Counted from the stretch's first letter, positions 52,771-64,000 are shown. The stretch: DNA of 64,000 nucleotides from Streptomyces parvus (GCF_032121415.1 NZ_CP135079.1:62001-126000); one strand, 5' to 3'. A program made the numbers and translations. The notes: generated by a model from the letters alone, not told the origin.

Positions 52771-54258
52771 TCAGATCTGCGTGCCCCTGGCCTTCTTCTG
52801 GCTCGGCATCGACAGCTCGATCTCCTCGCGCAGCTCCTGGATCCCCGCGTATCCGGCGAACTGACCGGTGAGCCGGTACATCTCGCGGAGCCGGTCCCAG
52901 GTGCGGTGCGAGGAGGTCTCTCCCATCGACACCAGCGCGAGCCGGGCATAACGGTCGGCCTGTTCGGGGTCGTTGGCGATGAAGCACGCCGAGGCCAGCG
53001 AGATGTAGTCGAAGATCTTCGACCGCTGGCGCCCGTTGACCCGCAGCTCCAGCGCCTGCTTGGCGTGACGTTGGGCGATGGTCGCCGCTCCCGGGTCGTG
53101 CTCGGCCAGCGTACGGAAGGCGAGCGCCTGCATGCCGTGCAGATCGGCCTCGTCGAACATCTGCATCCAACTGGGCGCCGGAACATCGCTCTTGTCCGAG
53201 ACGAAGAGCTCCTCGGCCTCGCCGAGGGTGCGCCGCATGGCCTGGCCGCGTCCCATCGACGCCTGTGCCCACGCCTCGATGGTGCGCAGCATCGCCTGCG
53301 TACGGGGCAGGGTCTCGTCGCCGGAGCCGGATGTGGCGAGCTTCATCAGGTCGAGTGCGTCGTCTGGGCGGCCCAGGTGCACCATCTGGCGTGCCGCACG
53401 GGAGAGCGCCTCTCCGGCGCGCGGCCGGTCGCCGCCCTCGCGGGCCGCGTGGGCGGCGATGACGAAGTACTTCTGGGCGGTGGGTTCGAGGCCGACGTCG
53501 TGGGACATCCAGCCCGCCAGGACGGCGAGGTTGGCGGCGACGCCCCACAGGCGGCGCTGGAGATGTTCGGGGTGGCGGTAGGCGAGCATGCCGCCCACCT
53601 CGTTGAGCTGGCCCACGACCGCCTTGCGCTGGAGTCCGCCGCCCCGGGACGCGTCCCAGGCGCGGAAGACCTCGACCGAGTGCTCCAGTGCCTCGATCTC
53701 CTCGGAGCCGACCGGTGCGGCCTCGTACCGGTCGAGACCGGCGGGATCGGCGTGGAAGGGATCATTGGTCCGTGGAGCGTCGGCCGCCGGAGCGGGGTCG
53801 CTGTGCAGCCATTCGTACATGGGGCCGGCGATGGTTGAGCCGGCGGCGAGCGCGGCGCCCGCACCCACCAAGCCGCGTCGGTTGAGCATGAGGTCCATTC
53901 CCGTGAATTCGGTGAGGACCGCTGCCGTCCGCTCGGGCGCCCACGGCAGTTGATCGGGATTGTGTTCCGTCCCGGAGTCACGCCGCTTCCCCACACGCCC
54001 GCGTCGGCCGAACCCGAGGTCCTCGATGGTCACGACACGGCCGAGCCGCTCGGTGAACAGAGCTGCCAGCACTCCGGGCACGGGATCACGCGGGGACTCC
54101 CCCATGTCGATCCAGCGCCTGACGCGCGAGGTGTCGGTGGCCAGCTGCGGGTGGCCCATGGCCGCCGCCTGCCGGTTCACCATTCTCGCGAGTTCGCCCT
54201 TGGACCAGCCGGCCAGGCCGAACAGGTCGCTGAGACGGGTGTTGGGTTCTCCGGTCAC
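52771..54258 (-). CDS. nsdA: NsdA-like regulator of development and antibiotic production
   Basis: A 495-residue protein closely resembling NsdA of Streptomyces coelicolor, a negative regulator of sporulation and antibiotic synthesis. N-terminal HTH-like region (LFGLAGWSKGELARMVNRQA, TDTSRVRRWIDMGESPRDP), a short hydrophobic stretch (GLVGAGAALAAGSTIAGPMY), and TPR-like helices to the end (KYFVIAAHAAREGGDRPRAG, HAKQALELRVNGRQRSKIFD). GTG 54258 (TGGGGGC upstream) is preferred; GTG 54291 adds 11 residues. Divergent from the APH-type kinase. Confidence 0.9.
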   Translation of the reverse strand: MTGEPNTRLSDLFGLAGWSKGELARMVNRQAAAMGHPQLATDTSRVRRWIDMGESPRDPVPGVLAALFTERLGRVVTIEDLGFGRRGRVGKRRDSGTEHNPDQLPWAPERTAAVLTEFTGMDLMLNRRGLVGAGAALAAGSTIAGPMYEWLHSDPAPAADAPRTNDPFHADPAGLDRYEAAPVGSEEIEALEHSVEVFRAWDASRGGGLQRKAVVGQLNEVGGMLAYRHPEHLQRRLWGVAANLAVLAGWMSHDVGLEPTAQKYFVIAAHAAREGGDRPRAGEALSRAARQMVHLGRPDDALDLMKLATSGSGDETLPRTQAMLRTIEAWAQASMGRGQAMRRTLGEAEELFVSDKSDVPAPSWMQMFDEADLHGMQALAFRTLAEHDPGAATIAQRHAKQALELRVNGRQRSKIFDYISLASACFIANDPEQADRYARLALVSMGETSSHRTWDRLREMYRLTGQFAGYAGIQELREEIELSMPSQKKARGTQI

Positions 54259-54489
54259 TTCAAGCCCCCAGGTTCTCGGCTGACTTGACACTAACCCCCT
54301 GTCAGATGCGCTGTGACTATTCGCCAGGGTTCGCCAGGGTCCGCCAGATGGTCTGCCACCCGTGACCCGTTGTCAGGTAGGAGTGCGCCACCCCGCCCGG
54401 CAGCCCTCGGTACTCCCCAGGGTGCCGAACGGCCGTCGGCCGGGTTGGCGCACGTACCTTGTCGGCGCACGAAGGGATCTGTCTCGCCC

Positions 54490-55626
54490 ATGTACACAGC
54501 ATCGTCCTCCGTGTCCGCCCCGCCCCGTCCGCTCCGCCCGATGGGCGCGGGCGGCGGGCCCTATCTCGCTCCTCACGCCGGCGCGCCGGCGCAGGGTCCG
54601 GGCCGGGCCCGGCGGGCCGCGGGACCGGGCGCCGGACCGCTCAGCGGAAGGATCGACCTGTCCGGGCCGCAGGGCGCGCAGGTGCGGATGGCCATCGCCT
54701 CCGTGCAGCGCATCTGCCCCGAGTTCAACCCGGTGCAGGTGCTCCGCCGCAGCGGCCGTTCGGTCCTGATCGTCGGAACGACCGGGCGGGCGACCGCCGT
54801 GGCGAAGTGTTTACTGGATCACTCGCCGGCGTGGACCGAGCGGTTCCGGCACGAAATAGCGGCGTACCGCGCGTTCGTCCGGCACCGGCCCCCGGTTCGG
54901 GTGCCCCGGCTGATCGCGGCGGATCCGGAGAACTGCACGCTGGTGATCGAGCGGATGCCCGGCCGGGTCGCCGCCCTCACCCGGCACCCGGCGGAGGCGC
55001 CGCCGCGGGCCGACATCCGTGCCGCGCTGGGCGCGATCGCCCGGGTGAACGCCTGGCGGCCCCCGGGCGGGCTGTTCGAGGCGCCGCTCGACTACGCCTC
55101 GCGGATCGCCCGCTACCACGAGCTCGGCCTGTTCACCGACCGTGACCTCGGCGACCTGCAGAAGCTGCTGCACGGGCTGGCCCATGCGGGCGGCCGGCAG
55201 GGCATGGGGCAGTTCTGCCACGGGGACGCCCTGCTCTCCAACATCCTGCTGTCGCCGACCGGACCGGTGCTCGTCGACTGGGAGCACGCCGGCTGGTATC
55301 TCCCGGGGTACGACCTGGCGACGCTGTGGGCGGTGCTGGGCGACGCCCCGGTGGCGCGCCGCCAGATCAGTCAGCTGGCCCAGGCCAAGGGCCCGGCCGC
55401 GCGGGACGCCTTCCTGGTGAACCTGATGCTGGTGCTGACCCGCGAGATCCGGAACTACGAGACGGCGGTGCAGCGGACCATGCGGGAGGCGCCCCCGGTG
55501 GGTGCGGGAGCCGACCGTCCGGGTGCGCTCTCCTCGGGTGAGGAGCAGCGGCTGCTGCTGCGGAGGCTGCACGACGACTGCGCGATGGCGCGGAGGGCGG
55601 TGCGGGCGGCGGTCGGTACCCGCTGA
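54490..55626 (+). CDS. Aminoglycoside phosphotransferase-family (APH) kinase
   Basis: A 378-residue kinase-fold protein. A Pro/Gly/Ala-rich 60-residue N-terminus precedes the APH domain. The catalytic loop is [14 protein letters not shown] (HGDxxxxN) and metal Asp is in [14 protein letters not shown]. It resembles streptomycete phosphotransferases of unknown substrate near nsdA. It contains a TTA leucine codon at 54811-54813 (residue 108), so translation depends on bldA tRNA. ATG 54490. A perfect 20-bp terminator follows. Confidence 0.85.
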   Translation: MYTASSSVSAPPRPLRPMGAGGGPYLAPHAGAPAQGPGRARRAAGPGAGPLSGRIDLSGPQGAQVRMAIASVQRICPEFNPVQVLRRSGRSVLIVGTTGRATAVAKCLLDHSPAWTERFRHEIAAYRAFVRHRPPVRVPRLIAADPENCTLVIERMPGRVAALTRHPAEAPPRADIRAALGAIARVNAWRPPGGLFEAPLDYASRIARYHELGLFTDRDLGDLQKLLHGLAHAGGRQGMGQFCHGDALLSNILLSPTGPVLVDWEHAGWYLPGYDLATLWAVLGDAPVARRQISQLAQAKGPAARDAFLVNLMLVLTREIRNYETAVQRTMREAPPVGAGADRPGALSSGEEQRLLLRRLHDDCAMARRAVRAAVGTR

Positions 55627-55730
55627 GGCGGGACGACGCCGGGACGAGCTACCAGGGCAGGGCCGAGAGAGCCCGCCCGTCAAGGCCACGGTGCTCACGT
55701 CACTGTGAGCCCGGACCACTGTGAAGAAGA

Positions 55731-55776
55731 AGCGCGTTGCGGGACCGGTGCCGACACACCGGTCCCGCAACGCGCT
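55731..55776. terminator. Perfect 20-bp terminator hairpin
   Basis: AGCGCGTTGCGGGACCGGTG (55731-55750) pairs exactly with 55757-55776, loop CCGACA. It lies 104 nt beyond the APH-type stop. Confidence 0.9.
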
Positions 55777-56121
55777 GTTCTGCGTTCGGTGACCGAACGC
55801 TGACCCTGTGCCGTTCCGGGGTCCCTCAGGGGTGAGGCCCGCCACGAGACCCACGTCACCTACGGCCTCCGGTAGGAGACGTGAGCCCTCCCGTCCGGCC
55901 CAACGAACCGCCCATATGGCTCATAAATTGGCATTTCACGATGAAGGGTAGTAAAGGCGGTCATTGCTTCCTATGTCGGTTCCCGCTAACCATGGATCCC
56001 GGCAGGCACCGAGTTCGAGCCCGCGTCGATCGCCCACCGGCGACCGCGGCCCGGACGACCCGGTACCCGCCGACGCGGCGCGAAGGCCGCGAAGCCCGTC
56101 CCCCATAGGAAGAGCTCACGC
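55777..56121 (+). promoter_or_regulatory. Long leader/promoter region of the lytic transglycosylase gene
   Basis: These 345 bp contain no supported gene. They include an AT-rich patch (55915-55990) with TTGGCA and TAGTAA spaced as a possible promoter, and hairpin-prone GC-rich stretches. In Streptomyces comparable cell-wall hydrolase genes often have c-di-AMP riboswitches; I could not find the conserved ydaO core here. Confidence 0.5.
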
Positions 56122-56787
56122 ATGCCCCGCATCTCCCCCCTGCGCATCACCCGCTCGCACAAGATCGCCACCGCCGTGCTCGTCGCGGCCGGTTCCGTCA
56201 CCGCCATAGCCGCCACCGGCGGTCCGGGCGAAGCGCAGACCACCGCGACCCGGTCCTCCGTCTCCGTGGAGCCGGTCGCCGCCGCGGGCATCCCCACGGC
56301 GAAGGACGCGGCCGAGAAGGCCGCGAAGGAGAACGCCGCCAAGGAAGCCGCAGCGAAGAAGGCCGTCGCCAAGGCGACCGCGGAGAAGGCGGCCGAGAAG
56401 GCGCGCTCCGAGAAGCAGGCCGCCAACCGCTCCACCGAGCGCAAGGCCGTCACGCCGAAGAAGTACGCGAACAACCTCGACGGCTGGATCCGCCAGTCGC
56501 TCGACATCATGGAGAAGAAGAACATCCCCGGCTCCTACGAGGGGCTGCACCGCAACATCATGCGCGAGTCCAGCGGCAACCCGAACGCCGTCAACGACTG
56601 GGATATCAACGCCCAAAACGGCATTCCCTCCAAGGGTCTCCTCCAGGTGATCCAGCCCACCTTCGACGCGTACCACGTCAAGGGCACCCCGAAGAAGCTC
56701 ACCGATCCGGTCGCCAACATCACCGCCGCCGCCAACTACGCCGCGGACCGGTACGGCTCGATCGACAACGTCGACTCCGCCTACTGA
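56122..56787 (+). CDS. Secreted SLT-type lytic transglycosylase
   Basis: A 221-residue exported protein. Signal peptide MPRISPLRITRSHKIATAVL with hydrophobic core to about residue 35; then an Ala/Lys/Glu-rich helical linker (AKDAAEKAAKENAAKEAAAK) of about 60 residues; the C-terminal SLT domain starts LDGWIRQSLDIMEKKNIPGS. Catalytic Glu is in NIMRESSGNPNAVNDWD; the end PVANITAAANYAADRYGSID is diagnostic. It cleaves peptidoglycan between MurNAc and GlcNAc. ATG 56122 follows AGGAAGAG. Confidence 0.92.
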   Translation: MPRISPLRITRSHKIATAVLVAAGSVTAIAATGGPGEAQTTATRSSVSVEPVAAAGIPTAKDAAEKAAKENAAKEAAAKKAVAKATAEKAAEKARSEKQAANRSTERKAVTPKKYANNLDGWIRQSLDIMEKKNIPGSYEGLHRNIMRESSGNPNAVNDWDINAQNGIPSKGLLQVIQPTFDAYHVKGTPKKLTDPVANITAAANYAADRYGSIDNVDSAY

Positions 56788-56857
56788 GCCGACACCCCCG
56801 ACATGTCGATGATGTGACTAATCGTCATCGTGCGTGCCCCGGATGGCCGAAGGGTAG

Positions 56858-59137
<2,280 letters not shown>

Positions 59138-59160
59138 CTCCGCGGATCGCCCCCGGGAAT

Positions 59161-59193
59161 ACGGTCCGTCGTGGGAATCCCACGACGGACCGT
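59161..59193. terminator. Strong terminator after geosmin synthase
   Basis: ACGGTCCGTCGTGGGA (59161-59176) and its complement (59178-59193) form a near-continuous palindrome, giving a stem of about 15 bp with a 3-5-nt loop. Confidence 0.85.
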
Positions 59194-59499
59194 GGCCGAA
59201 TTCCATCAGGCCCCGTCGCACATGACCGAAAGCCGCCCCTCTACGCGCCATTATGTCTCCGCGTTAAATGTGCGATAAGCAACATGAAGCAAGCGTGAAC
59301 ACCTTCACAGCGACGGTCGCAGTTCCCCTTCTCGGTCCACCGTCTGCGCTGCTCAAGCGGGTAGCGATCCGGACGGCTCCCATCGCGACCCGGCCCCTAC
59401 CTATTCGAGTAGTGGTTTCGCCGATCACCGAATGCCTATCGTTCCGGACGAATCAACCTGAGCGATGGGCGCCGGATCACCGGCGAAAGGGGAGAACCC
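59194..59499 (+). promoter_or_regulatory. Upstream region of the NRPS gene
   Basis: No gene is visible in these 306 bp, which are more AT-rich than their surroundings (for example GTTAAATGTGCGATAAGC near 59260 and CCTATTCGAGTAGTGG near 59400). They probably hold the NRPS promoter; no operator could be assigned. AAAGGGGAG precedes the ATG at 59500. Confidence 0.5.
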
Positions 59500-61512
59500 A
59501 TGAGTACGTATCGCGAGATTCCTCTGACCTCCTATCAGAAAGACATCTGGGCGGCCGAATCCAGGGCGCCCGGCGACCCTCAGTTCAACGTGGTCCAGCA
59601 CGAACGGCTGACCGGCCCCGTGGACACGGACGCGCTGCACGACGCGCTGACCCGGACGCTCCTCGGTCATGAGGCGTTCCGGATCCGGTTCGCGGAGCGG
59701 GACGGCGTTCCGTTCCAGTGGTCCGGTGATCCCCGCGAACGGCCCGGGGTCTGGGAGCCTGACGAGGACCTCTCGGGCCGCGAGGACCCCGCGGCGGCCG
59801 TCACCGCCCGGCTGGAGGAGTTCCTGGCCGAGCCGTTCACCGTCCAGGACTCCCCGCTCGTCTCCGCGCTGCTCGTCAGGGAGAGCTCCGCGACCGTCCA
59901 CCTGGCGCTGAAGGCCCATCATCTCGTCGTCGACGGCTGGGCGCTGAACACGGTGAGCGGCCAGATGTGGGAGGCGTACGCCCGGGGCGACGCAGCGGAC
60001 AGCGCGCGGCCCCGGCTCCCGCACAGCGTGGTGGTGGAGGCCGATGCCGCCTACCGGGCTTCGGCCGCCCGCGAACGTGACCTCGCCTTCCACCGCGACG
60101 TCCACCGCGACACGGTCCCCGCGCTCTTCTCCCGCTCGGCGGGTGCCGAGGCCCCTGGCGGCCCGGGGCGGGCTCGCTACGGCTTCTCCGTCGACGCCGC
60201 GCTGGTGGACCGAATACGGGAGGGCGGCGGCTCGCCCTTCGGTGTCGTCGCCGCCGCGTTCGCCACCTACTTCGCACGGGTGCACCGCAGTGAGCAGATC
60301 GTGCTCGGTGTGCCCTTCCTCAACCGGCAGGACGAGCGGACGCGCTCGGTCGTCGGGCAGTTCGCCAACAGCCTGCCGCTGCGGGTGGACCTCCGCCCGG
60401 ACGCCTCCCTGCCCGACCTCGCCGAGCAGGTCAGGACGAGAACGGCCGAGCTGCGCGGCCATGAGCGCCTCGCGCTGGGCGACGTGCTGCGCACGGTCGG
60501 GGAGCTGTCCGGAGGTGTCCGCGCGCTCTTCGACATCACCTTGTCGTACGTGCGTTTCCCGGCCGTGGCCCTACCGGCGGGAATCACCCGGGTGGCGTCG
60601 ATCATGGCCCCCGTGCACCGGCAGGACGCGCTGGCGGTGACGGTCCACGCCGACGAGGGCGACGGCACGCTCCGGATCGCCCTCGACCACGCCCTGGACG
60701 TCTTCGACGAGGACTTCCCCGTCGCCGGTGTGGCCGAGCGGATCCGCCGGCTCCTGGAGGGCTCGGTCGAGGCCCCTGAGCGGCCCGCCCTCGCGCTTCC
60801 CCTGGTCGGCGAGGAGGAGCGGGCCGAGCTCGTACGGGCTGCCCGCGGACCCGATGTCGCCCACCGCACGGACCGCACCCTGCACGCGCTGTTCGAGGAA
60901 CGGGCGGCGGCGCACCCCGGCCGCACGGCGGTCGTGGACGAGGCCACCGGGGAGCGGATCGACTTCGCGACCCTGGACGCGCGGGCCAATCAGATCGCCC
61001 ACGCCTTACGGGCCCGGGGCGTGGGCCCCGACGACCGGGTGGCCGTGCTGATGCGGCGCGGGCCCGACCTGCCGGCCGCCCTCCTCGGCGTACTGAAGGC
61101 GGGCGGTGCGTACGTGCCCGTCGACCCCGGATACCCGCGGGAGCGGATCTCCTTCCTGCTTCAGGACAGCCGGGCGAGCGTCGTCCTGACGTCGGGTGAG
61201 ACGCCACCGCCGGGCATGGACCCGTCCGTTCCGGTGCTGACCGTGCGAGAGCTGCTGCGCGGGCCGTCGGGCCCGGTGGAGCCGGCCGCGGGCCCGCACC
61301 ACCTCGCGTACGTCATCTACACCTCGGGATCGACCGGCCGGCCCAAGGGGGTCATGGTCGAGCACCGCTCGGTGGTCAACCGCCTTGCCTGGATGCAGCG
61401 GCGCTACCCGATCGGCGCGGACGACGTGCTGCTCCAGAAGACCCCGATCTCCTTCGACGTGTCGGTGTGGGAGCTGTTCTGGTGGGCGGCCGAGGGCGCG
61501 TCCGTGGCGCTG
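59500..61512 (+). CDS. Nonribosomal peptide synthetase, truncated (condensation + partial adenylation)
   Basis: About 671 residues of a modular NRPS. A condensation domain begins at residue 1 (PLTSYQKDIWAAESRAPGDP; HHLVVDGW is the HHxxxDG core) and ends near 430. The adenylation domain follows with A1-A4: LKAGGAYVPVDPGYP, YVIYTSGSTGRPKG, FDVSVWELFWW. Similarity stops within a few codons of GASVALLP; the frame remains open to 61977 but encodes antisense paaN and intergenic sequence. No thiolation domain remains. A leading C domain suggests a lipopeptide-type or mid-chain starter. TTA codon at 61006-61008 implies bldA control. See breakpoint finding. Confidence 0.88.
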
Positions 61513-61704
61513 CTACCGGTCCTCGGCGTCCGTGCCGTAGGCGGCCGGGTCCTCGGGGTAGGGCGACCAGTGGGTGCGGGCGCGCAGGGTCGCCGCCGCA
61601 CGCTCCAGGGTGGGCCGGTGGGTGTCCACCAGCCGCTGTCTGGCGGGCGCGACGGGCGCGATCGGTTCGGGGGCGAGGGATTCCGGTACGGGGACGGTGT
61701 TCAC
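61513..61704 (-). pseudogene. paaN-like aldehyde dehydrogenase, 5' fragment
   Basis: The GTG start at 61704 follows AAGGAGCC. The 63 residues contain HRPTLERAAATLRARTHWSP then YPEDPAAYG, which match the N-terminal segment of PaaN proteins (phenylacetate-pathway aldehyde dehydrogenase/hydratase). The frame reaches a TAG at 61513 exactly where the NRPS homology begins. PaaN is normally over 500 residues, so only its start remains. Convergent with the truncated NRPS. Confidence 0.75.
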
Positions 61705-61844
61705 ACGGGCTCCTTGGATCGGAGGGGCCGGGCAGGCGGATTCGGGACGCTCCGGATGCGGGCATGGCGAAGCGGCCGGAGCACGGAACGGCCCGGAGAA
61801 GTGGAAAAGGGAGGGGGCGGGGGGAGGGCGGGTCGGCCGACCGG

Positions 61845-62402
61845 TCAGAGCAGGACGTGCCGTAGCACGGCCTCGAACTCCGCCGCCGTCGGCGGTGTTT
61901 CGGTCAGCAGTCCCTGGAGGAGCAGTCCGTCGATGACGCCCTTGAAGATCTGCACCCGGACCGGGTCGTCGGTGTAGCGCAGGGCGTATTCGGCGATGGC
62001 GTCCAGCCAGCGCCCGGTGGATGTGCGCAGCTCCGGCCGGCGGGCGGCGAGCAGGTAGAGCTCGTACTCGGCGAGGAGCCGGCCGGGGCCGCCCATCACG
62101 TTCGCGAGCAGCTCGGCGAGGGCGGTGAGGCCCTCGGGGCTGCCGTCGGCGCTCTCGGCCAGGCGTCGCATCCGTTCGGCGTCCTGGTCCATACAGACGG
62201 TGAGGGCGGCGGTGAGCAGGTCGTCGATGCTCTTGAAGTAGTAGGCGGCGGCGGTGGGGGGCTGGTTCGCCTCGCGCGCCACCGCCCGGTGGCTGACACC
62301 CGCGACGCCCTCGCGGGCGACCACCTGGAGGGTGGCTTCGATGAGTTCCTGCCGTCGGAGCTCGCCCTTGAGCAGGCGGCCGTCGGTCTGTGATGTGGTC
62401 AT
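61845..62402 (-). CDS. TetR-family regulator of the MFS efflux operon
   Basis: A 185-residue TetR protein. DNA-binding domain residues 12-60 (LRRQELIEATLQVVAREGVA, VSHRAVAREANQPPTAAAYY, FKSIDDLL). The C-terminal domain (FKGVIDGLLLQGLLTETPPT) binds an unknown drug-like ligand. ATG 62402 lies 68 nt after the MFS stop, so it is co-transcribed with the transporter. The perfect double site at 63,747-63,774 upstream of the MFS gene is its likely operator. Confidence 0.9.
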   Translation of the reverse strand: MTTSQTDGRLLKGELRRQELIEATLQVVAREGVAGVSHRAVAREANQPPTAAAYYFKSIDDLLTAALTVCMDQDAERMRRLAESADGSPEGLTALAELLANVMGGPGRLLAEYELYLLAARRPELRTSTGRWLDAIAEYALRYTDDPVRVQIFKGVIDGLLLQGLLTETPPTAAEFEAVLRHVLL

Positions 62403-62470
62403 CGTGCCCTCCGGGCGTCGTGGTCGAGCGGGACGGGAGCGGCGTGCCGATCCTCGCGGCCGCGGGGCGT

Positions 62471-63709
62471 CTACAGGACCGACTCGGCGTGGCCTTCTTC
62501 TGCGGGCGCCTCCGCGCGCGCCCGCAGACTCCGGTTGAGGGGGCCCTGGGCGGTCAGCGCCAGCAGCACCGTCGCGCCGCCCGCGGCGATGGCCACGGCG
62601 AAGCCGCCGGAGGGGCCGAAGCGGTCGACCATACCGCCCGACACCGAGGCGCCGAGCGCGACACCGACGCTGAGGCCCGTGATCGCCCAGGTCATTCCCT
62701 CGGTGAGGGCGGCAGGCGGCACCGTCTTCTCCACCAGTCCCATCACCACGATCATGGTAGGCGCGAAGAAGAGGCCGGAGAAGAAGACGGCCGCGGAGAG
62801 CGTCGCGATGTTCCCGACGAGCAGCAGGGGAAGCGTGGTCAGGGCGGTGCCGGCCGTGCTCAGGAGGAGCAGCCGGGGCAGCGGGACGGTGAGCCGGAGG
62901 GCGCCGAAGACGAGCCCGGCGCCGGCCGAGCCGATCGCGTAGACGGAGAGGACGATGCCCGCGCTGGCCGGGGAGCCCTGCTCCTCGGCGAAGGCGACGC
63001 TCACCACGTCGACGGTGCCGACGATCGTGCCGCCCGCCACGAGGGTGAGGGCCAGCAGGACGAGCGGTCCGCCGCGCAGCGCGGAGACGCTCGGGGCGCC
63101 CTCGTCGGCCGGCTGGAGCACCGGCGGTTCGGTGCGCTTCTGCGGGACGAACATGAGGACACCGAGGGTGAGCAGCACCGCCGCCACCAGGGGCCCGGCC
63201 TCCGGGAAGAGTGCGGTGCTCAGCGCGACCGCGAGCGCGGGGCCCACCACGAAGGTGAGTTCGTCGACGACCGATTCCAGCGAGTAGGCGGTGTGGAGGC
63301 GGTCCGAGCCCCGGTAGACGTGGGTCCACCGGGCACGGACCATCGCGGCCATGTTGGGCATCGTCCCGGCCAGCACCGCGCTGGCGAAGAGGGTCCAGAC
63401 GGGGGCGTCGTAGCGGGCGCAGAGAAGCAGCACGCCCATGGCGATGACGCTGAGGCCCGCGGCGGGCAGCAGCACCTTGCTCTGCCCCCGCCGGTCGACG
63501 ACGCGGGAGATCTGGGGGCCGCAGAGGGCCATGGACAGCGTGAAGGTGGCGGAGACGGCGCCTGCCAGGCCGTACTGCCCTCGCATCTGGGACAGCATCG
63601 TGATGATCCCGATGCCGGTCATCGACAGCGGCATGCGGGCGACGAAGCCCGCGGCGGAGAAGGCTACGGAGCCGGGCGCCTTGAAGAGAGCGCCGTAAGG
63701 GTTGGCCAT
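62471..63709 (-). CDS. MFS transporter (drug efflux type)
   Basis: A 412-residue major facilitator with 12 predicted helices. The first cytoplasmic loop is RVVDRRGQSKVLL (MFS motif A variant); the N-half includes TLFASAVLAGTMPNMAAMVR and the C-half GGTIVGTVDVVSVAFAEEQG. It resembles small-molecule exporters linked to TetR genes. ATG 63709. Expression is probably opened when a ligand releases the TetR protein from the double operator. Confidence 0.9.
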   Translation of the reverse strand: MANPYGALFKAPGSVAFSAAGFVARMPLSMTGIGIITMLSQMRGQYGLAGAVSATFTLSMALCGPQISRVVDRRGQSKVLLPAAGLSVIAMGVLLLCARYDAPVWTLFASAVLAGTMPNMAAMVRARWTHVYRGSDRLHTAYSLESVVDELTFVVGPALAVALSTALFPEAGPLVAAVLLTLGVLMFVPQKRTEPPVLQPADEGAPSVSALRGGPLVLLALTLVAGGTIVGTVDVVSVAFAEEQGSPASAGIVLSVYAIGSAGAGLVFGALRLTVPLPRLLLLSTAGTALTTLPLLLVGNIATLSAAVFFSGLFFAPTMIVVMGLVEKTVPPAALTEGMTWAITGLSVGVALGASVSGGMVDRFGPSGGFAVAIAAGGATVLLALTAQGPLNRSLRARAEAPAEEGHAESVL

Positions 63710-63746
63710 GGGGACGGACCTCCGGACGGGGGTGACGATGAACCTG

Positions 63747-63774
63747 AACGACCGTTACACATTGAACGGTCGTT
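63747..63774. promoter_or_regulatory. TetR operator upstream of the MFS gene
   Basis: AACGACCGTT (63747-63756) and AACGGTCGTT (63765-63774) are perfect inverted copies separated by ACACATTG. Each half is itself a AACGnnCGTT dyad. It lies 38-65 nt before the MFS start. Confidence 0.75.
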
Positions 63775-63880
63775 ACATTTTCTCACCGTAGTCGCTCCCC
63801 CGCCATCGGTGTCAACGCGCATTTCCGGACGTCATGGGCATCGAGAATCGGCCCGCCGGGATGGTCCGGGCAGGAAAAAA

Positions 63881-63907
63881 AGGCCGCCCGGCATATGCGG
63901 GCGGCCT
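63881..63907 (-). terminator. Classical intrinsic terminator of the gene entering from the right edge
   Basis: AGGCCGCCCG (63881-63890) and CGGGCGGCCT (63898-63907) pair, loop GCATATG. On the minus strand the hairpin is followed by a T-run (the A-run at 63875-63881), a true rho-independent terminator for the gene ending at 63921. Confidence 0.85.
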
Positions 63908-63920
63908 AGGCAGATACGTT

Positions 63921-64000
63921 TCAGCCTTGCTGGAACAGCTCCGCGGGCAGGGGCTTGAGAAGGGTGTAGAGGTCGTCGGTGATCGGCCGGTCCCAGCTGG
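63921..64000 (-). CDS. C-terminal end of an unidentified protein (5' part outside window)
   Basis: The last 25 codons read SWDRPITDDLYTLLKPLPAE then LFQQG and stop (TGA, 63921-63923). The frame continues beyond the window. An intrinsic terminator follows 14 nt downstream of the stop, supporting a real gene end. I do not recognise the family from this short piece. Confidence 0.6.
   Translation of the reverse strand, partial: SWDRPITDDLYTLLKPLPAELFQQG

Noticed and set aside
55800..56121. c-di-AMP (ydaO) riboswitch upstream of the lytic transglycosylase
   Set aside because: The conserved riboswitch core segments were not recognised in the leader.
61513..61977. The NRPS frame continuing to 61,977 as a real C-terminus
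   Set aside because: Past 61,512 it is antisense to the PaaN start and the TetR gene and is Gly/Arg-rich without NRPS motifs.

Overview
The window is high-GC actinobacterial DNA that reads as Streptomyces chromosome. It carries a geosmin synthase, an NsdA-type developmental regulator, a gamma-butyrolactone (AfsA/ScbR-type) signalling locus, a DasR-type operator ahead of a chitin-active LPMO, abundant GTG/TTG starts, and rare TTA (bldA-dependent) codons. No rRNA, tRNA, CRISPR array or insertion sequence was found. Most very long open frames opposite real genes are high-GC artefacts and are left out.

Layout. 1-7.8 kb: 3' end of a secreted GH30/ricin-lectin glycosidase, a small Cys-pair protein, a frameshifted SRPBCC gene, a HelD-type RNA polymerase motor ATPase, an AI-2E family permease, a frameshifted FUSC-type membrane protein and an alcohol dehydrogenase. 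7.9-13.2 kb: an XRE regulator, a methyltransferase, then the butyrolactone locus: pseudo-receptor-like TetR, NAD(P)-dependent reductase, AfsA-type synthase and a divergent ScbR-type receptor, with two ARE-like operators. 13.2-20.3 kb: GlxA-type AraC regulator and quinone oxidoreductase, LysE exporter and LysR regulator, a GH114-type secreted protein, VOC, DinB and acyltransferase genes. 20.4-25.6 kb: a sugar ABC importer (binding protein, two permeases) followed by an alpha-glucosidase. 26.2-34.8 kb: small soluble proteins, a hydrolase, an LLM flavin oxidoreductase, an NB-ARC/TPR ATPase, GNAT, a class C serine hydrolase and a PepSY lipoprotein. 34.9-39.2 kb: fruR-fruK-fruA-HPr, a complete fructose PTS operon. 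39.2-50.1 kb: phosphatase, signal peptidase I, a secreted TNT-domain NAD glycohydrolase with a small downstream partner, an AA10 LPMO, an AlkZ-like glycosylase, DinB/WYL/VanZ/TPR/YoaK proteins. 50.3-55.6 kb: zinc-free ribosomal proteins L31B and L33 with a possible Zur box, a SpoIIE phosphatase, NsdA and an APH-type kinase. 56.1-64 kb: a secreted SLT lytic transglycosylase, geosmin synthase, an NRPS gene cut off inside its adenylation domain and abutting a cut-off paaN on the other strand, and a TetR/MFS efflux operon with a perfect double operator.

Points that most deserve attention: the NRPS/paaN breakpoint near 61,513; the secreted TNT toxin plus 77-residue partner (41,536-42,450); the butyrolactone locus with two receptors and two ARE-like boxes; the three perfect 32-bp repeats at 15,167-15,262 that copy a stop codon and one terminator arm; and the indels in the first 6.5 kb, which could be true pseudogenes or assembly errors.
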